DNA of 64,000 nucleotides, taken from contig DBDA01000008.1 of assembly GCA_002293375.1 (NCBI GenBank), forward strand, positions 1-64,000, read 5' to 3'. The translations under genes were made by a program, and so were the position numbers. Under the pieces are notes generated by a model. The model saw nothing but the letters and a program-made list of their open reading frames with translations, had not been told where the DNA came from and did not search any database. Of this stretch, positions 61,369-64,000 are shown piece after piece (position 1 is the stretch's first letter; each line of letters opens with the position of its first letter). Origin of the DNA: Odoribacter sp. UBA944. Its GTDB lineage: Bacteria; Bacteroidota; Bacteroidia; Bacteroidales; Marinifilaceae.

Positions 61369-61377
61369 ACAGACTCT
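61364..61377 (+). repeat. Dispersed repeat TTTAAACAGACTCT, copy F
   Basis: A perfect copy overlapping the asnS stop codon (TAA 61366-61368) and lying before rpoN. Confidence 0.7.
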
Positions 61378-61398
61378 AACCAGATAAACCGGTGGATT

Positions 61399-62901
61399 AT
61401 GGCATTGAAGCAAAGTTTACAGCAGAAGCTGGGTTTGAAAATAAACCCGCTTCAGATTCAGTTGATAAAATTGCTGGAATTGCCGGTGGCGCAGTTGGAA
61501 CAACGGGTCAAGGAGGAGTTGGAATCCAATCCGTTGCTGGAAGAGGAGGACAATATGCCGGAGGCAGGTCCTGAACAGGAACCGGATGCACAGGATGAGT
61601 TTGATTCCGGAGAAGAGGAGGAGTACGGTCCCGAAGAGAATCATCGGGACGATGAATTTTCATTGGAGGACTACCTGAACGAAGAGGACGATACCCCCGA
61701 CTATAAGTTGACTGTTTCCAATACTTCCCGGGACGATGACTCCCGTGATTTCGTTTTTTCCCAGGGAGCAACTTTCCGGGAAAATCTACTGGAGCAGTTG
61801 GGGGTCCGTCCGCTCTCCGACCTGGATCGGAAAGTGGCCGAATACATCATCGGCAATATCGACGAAGACGGCTATTTGCGGAGGGGTGTGGAAAACATTG
61901 TAGACGATCTGGCATTTGGCGCCGGCATAGAGGTATCGGAGGAGGAAGTAGAGAGGTTGCTCCGGCTGATCCAGGAGTTTGAGCCTTCCGGTGTGGGCGC
62001 CCGCGACCTGCAGGAGTGCCTGCTGATCCAGATAAAACACAAGTTGGATGTGCATCCGGACAATCCGGACTTGAAACAGGCCTGTGCCATTCTGACAGAG
62101 TGTTTTGAGGAGTTTTCCAAGAAGCATTACGAAAAAATCGCGCGCCGTCTGCGGATTACCGATGATACATTGAAAAAAGCAATCGGCGAGATACTGAAAT
62201 GCAATCCCAAGCCGGGGGGGACTGCAGCCGATACCGCCCTTACCGCCGGTACGGAGAAGATCATGCCCGACTTCACCCTTGATCTGGTAGACGGTGAGTT
62301 GCAACTCAGCCTCAATTCGGGGCATTTGCCGGAGCTCCGGTTGAACAGGTCCTACCTGAAAATGTTGGATGGTCTCCCCGGAAATTCATCAACTCAAAAC
62401 AAAAAAGATGTCGTTGCCTTTGTAAAATATAAGTTAAATTCAGCCAAATCATTTATCGACGCTTTGCAACAACGGAACTCCACGTTGATGCTGACGATGA
62501 CCGCTATTGTGCAATTTCAGAAACAATACTTCCTTTCCGGCGACAGCAACCAGCTCAAACCGATGATCCTGCGGGACATTGCAGACATTACGGGTTTGGA
62601 TGTATCCACCATCTCCCGGGTATCCAACTCCAAATACATCCAAACCTGGTTCGGTATTTTTGCCCTGAAAGATTTTTTTTCCGGGAGCATGCAGATGGAG
62701 AGCGGGGAGGAAGTCAGTACGGGGGAGTTGAAAAATGCGCTTCGGAATTTGGTGGAGACGGAAGACAAGAAAAAGCCGTGGACAGACGATGAGTTGGTCG
62801 ACCTGATGAATCAAAAAGGGTATCAGATTGCCCGGCGGACCATTGCCAAATACAGGCAGATGCTGGACATTCCGGTGGCCCGCCTGCGCCGTTCCCTGTA
62901 A
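61399..62901 (+). CDS. rpoN: RNA polymerase sigma-54 factor RpoN
   Basis: A 500-residue sigma-54. Region I (about 1-50) is Gln/Leu-rich with LKQSLQQKLGLKINPLQIQL. Region II (about 55-110) is acidic (EEEEYGPEE). Region III core-binding and the helix-turn-helix follow, and the RpoN box ARRTIAKYRQ is at 478-487, recognising the -24 element. Sigma-54 promoters need activator ATPases, none of which are in the window. It follows asnS by 30 bases with a repeat copy in the gap and converges on a SPOR lipoprotein with a 5-base gap and no visible terminator. Confidence 0.96.
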   Translation: MALKQSLQQKLGLKINPLQIQLIKLLELPVAQLEQRVKEELESNPLLEEEDNMPEAGPEQEPDAQDEFDSGEEEEYGPEENHRDDEFSLEDYLNEEDDTPDYKLTVSNTSRDDDSRDFVFSQGATFRENLLEQLGVRPLSDLDRKVAEYIIGNIDEDGYLRRGVENIVDDLAFGAGIEVSEEEVERLLRLIQEFEPSGVGARDLQECLLIQIKHKLDVHPDNPDLKQACAILTECFEEFSKKHYEKIARRLRITDDTLKKAIGEILKCNPKPGGTAADTALTAGTEKIMPDFTLDLVDGELQLSLNSGHLPELRLNRSYLKMLDGLPGNSSTQNKKDVVAFVKYKLNSAKSFIDALQQRNSTLMLTMTAIVQFQKQYFLSGDSNQLKPMILRDIADITGLDVSTISRVSNSKYIQTWFGIFALKDFFSGSMQMESGEEVSTGELKNALRNLVETEDKKKPWTDDELVDLMNQKGYQIARRTIAKYRQMLDIPVARLRRSL

Positions 62902-62906
62902 GAATT

Positions 62907-63362
62907 TTAATCTACTTTGAAGATCCAGATATCCGGACGGTCTACAGCTTTCCGGACATAGTCCCGCAGTTCGACCGCTTCCCGTTCGGTAGAGAACCGC
63001 CCGATGCTGACCCGGATCCTGCCCAACATTTCCGGCAAGACTTCAGCATCCGGATAATCCAATTCCCGGAGATCTTTTGCCAATTTTTCCGCTTTCTCCT
63101 GATTTTTTCTCGTCGGCTCGTAACTTCCCACAATGACACAATAACTTCCCCGCTTTAACTCTTCCGGCCGGAATCTGTCGGAGCGGTTCTCTCCGGTTTG
63201 GGAAAATCGCTCCTCTTGCCGGGCTGTTTTTTCTGCATTTTTATTCTCCTCCGTGCTGCGGATCACTGTTGTGTCGGTCAAGAACTTCGGATTCGGTCCT
63301 TTTTGCCGGCATCCCGTCAGGAAGAGTGCGGTTAAGAGTATCGGGGCAACTATTTTATACAT
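62907..63362 (-). CDS. SPOR-domain lipoprotein
   Basis: A 151-residue predicted lipoprotein. The signal MYKIVAPILLTALFLTGC gives lipidated Cys18. A charged linker spans about 25-75, and a C-terminal SPOR domain (about 77-148, RGSYCVIVGSYEPTRKNQEK and VLPEMLGRIRVSIGRF) would bind denuded glycan strands at division sites. I start at ATG 63362, since the longer frame has no signal at its N terminus. A promoter box lies at 63417-63424. Confidence 0.82.
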   Translation of the reverse strand: MYKIVAPILLTALFLTGCRQKGPNPKFLTDTTVIRSTEENKNAEKTARQEERFSQTGENRSDRFRPEELKRGSYCVIVGSYEPTRKNQEKAEKLAKDLRELDYPDAEVLPEMLGRIRVSIGRFSTEREAVELRDYVRKAVDRPDIWIFKVD

Positions 63363-63416
63363 CTGGTTTCGCTGTTTGATCCGTTGACCGGTCTCTCCGG
63401 TACGATGTTTACAAAG

Positions 63417-63424
63417 CAAAGATA
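63417..63424 (-). promoter_or_regulatory. -7 box of the first SPOR lipoprotein gene
   Basis: The minus strand reads TATCTTTG, a perfect TAnnTTTG, 55 bases before the start at 63362. Confidence 0.55.
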
Positions 63425-63435
63425 TACTATTTACC

Positions 63436-63825
63436 TCAATCAGCGAGTTTGTATATCCAGGTTTTTTCTTTACCGGCTTCCTGTACCAACTCTGCGTGAG
63501 CCTCTTTAGCCCTTTGCAAATCGGAATATCCGGAGTAGGAAACCAGGTGCAGATTGGTGTAATAGGGCAGAATCCGGGCATCAAATCCTTCCCTTGTCAA
63601 CTTTTTTTGTAACCGTTCGGCCAATTCCGGCGTTTCAAAACAGCCTGCAATGAGGAAATAGACGGGCTCCTCTACAACCTCTTCCTTTTCTTGAACAATC
63701 GGCGTTTCCCGGAACGTAGTATCCGAAACAATTGTTTGTGCCGCTTCAACCGGCGGTTGCTTTTTTTCTTTACATGAGAGCAACGTGCAAGCTAAAAGGC
63801 CAATAAACAGGTAATGATTTTTCAT
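63436..63825 (-). CDS. Second SPOR-like lipoprotein
   Basis: A 129-residue lipoprotein. MKNHYLFIGLLACTLLSC gives the lipidated Cys18, followed by a linker rich in Glu and Val (EKEEVVEEP) and a SPOR-like domain (about 57-127, VYFLIAGCFETPELAERLQK and LHLVSYSGYSDLQRAKEA). It has the same plan as its downstream neighbour and is likely a paralogue from duplication, although the two differ strongly in sequence. Start at ATG 63825 follows from the signal; the longer frame adds ten residues. A promoter box is at 63853-63860. Confidence 0.8.
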   Translation of the reverse strand: MKNHYLFIGLLACTLLSCKEKKQPPVEAAQTIVSDTTFRETPIVQEKEEVVEEPVYFLIAGCFETPELAERLQKKLTREGFDARILPYYTNLHLVSYSGYSDLQRAKEAHAELVQEAGKEKTWIYKLAD

Positions 63826-63852
63826 TTGATCCGCGCAAAAAATTTTCTGGAA

Positions 63853-63860
63853 CAAATTTA
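63853..63860 (-). promoter_or_regulatory. -7 box of the second SPOR lipoprotein gene
   Basis: The minus strand reads TAAATTTG, a perfect TAnnTTTG, 28 bases before the start at 63825. Confidence 0.55.
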
Positions 63861-63892
63861 GTAAAAATGCGCTATATATTGCCCGAATAGAC

Positions 63893-63900
63893 TATTTTTG
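63893..63900 (+). promoter_or_regulatory. -7 box of the truncated lipoprotein gene
   Basis: TATTTTTG is a perfect TAnnTTTG, 32 bases before the GTG start, divergent from the SPOR lipoprotein promoter. Confidence 0.5.
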
Positions 63901-63931
63901 TTGTCAATATCATATACTTATACGGGAGTGC

Positions 63932-64000
63932 GTGAAAAAAATAGCTGTTATACTGGGTGTTTTGCTCGGGTTGGCGGGGTGCAGGGAGAAGGATCCGGAT
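63932..64000 (+). CDS. Lipoprotein, 5' part only (cut by window end)
   Basis: From GTG 63932 the frame reads MKKIAVILGVLLGLAGCREK, a complete lipoprotein signal with lipidated Cys17, and remains open to the last base (23 codons visible). The mature part is outside the window, so the family cannot be named. GTG is used because no ATG is present between it and the promoter box. Confidence 0.6.
   Translation, partial: MKKIAVILGVLLGLAGCREKDPD

Noticed and set aside
1..64000. CRISPR arrays, insertion sequences, prophage, tRNA or rRNA genes
   Set aside because: No regular spacer-repeat pattern, transposase-like protein, phage structural gene or cloverleaf-like segment was noticed on reading both strands.

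Overview
The window is ordinary chromosome of a member of the Bacteroidetes, most likely order Bacteroidales. Evidence: a TonB-dependent receptor with a carboxypeptidase-like regulatory domain, family-restricted proteins (DUF4292, DUF4175, DUF4271), SPOR lipoproteins, near absence of Shine-Dalgarno sequences, and many start-proximal TAnnTTTG boxes, the -7 element of the Bacteroidetes primary sigma factor. No rRNA, tRNA, insertion sequence, prophage or CRISPR array is visible. I count 57 protein genes, one of them cut by the right edge, plus a 24-codon leader peptide.

Layout. 1-5.7 kb (+): a ZIP metal transporter, then an operon of TonB receptor, LytS-type kinase and LytTR regulator; the kinase carries an internal degenerate duplicate of its own input half. 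5.7-13.9 kb (-): GH20 hexosaminidase, MFS exporter, RadA, class A penicillin-binding protein and a metzincin-like protease. 14.1-18.4 kb (+): ArgR, PanC, PanD, a polysaccharide flippase and dUTPase. 18.4-28.3 kb (+): an envelope and tRNA-modification run of TPR protein, DUF4292 lipoprotein, EnvC-like protein, DUF4175 coiled-coil membrane protein, RsbW-like ATPase, YbeY and MnmG. A perfect 16-bp match to the ParB site parS follows mnmG, suggesting an origin-proximal location. 28.5-32.1 kb (+): adenine deaminase and UvrC, closed by a strong terminator. 32.1-38.8 kb (-): PolA, DUF4271, HemD, RnpA, YidD and a C-terminal processing protease.

38.8-43.2 kb (+) is the most striking part: a phenylalanine/tyrosine biosynthesis operon (pheA, aminotransferase, tyrA, DAHP synthase-chorismate mutase). 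Its leader has every part of a translation-coupled attenuator: a promoter, a short reading frame with seven Phe/Tyr codons among codons 2-13, alternative pairings, and a GC-rich terminator just before pheA.

43.2-64 kb: an ECF sigma operon with a beta-barrel protein; Dus; a secreted protein with three internal repeats; DUF4870; GltX with two small genes and an acyltransferase; an aminotransferase; Crp, Dxs and PyrH; a glycosyltransferase with a duplicated LAB_N membrane protein; HemW; a HicAB toxin-antitoxin pair; AsnS and RpoN; two SPOR lipoproteins; and the start of a truncated lipoprotein. A short palindrome-derived motif, TTTAAACAGACTCT or a near variant, recurs in intergenic DNA between 39.9 and 61.4 kb, often overlapping stop codons.
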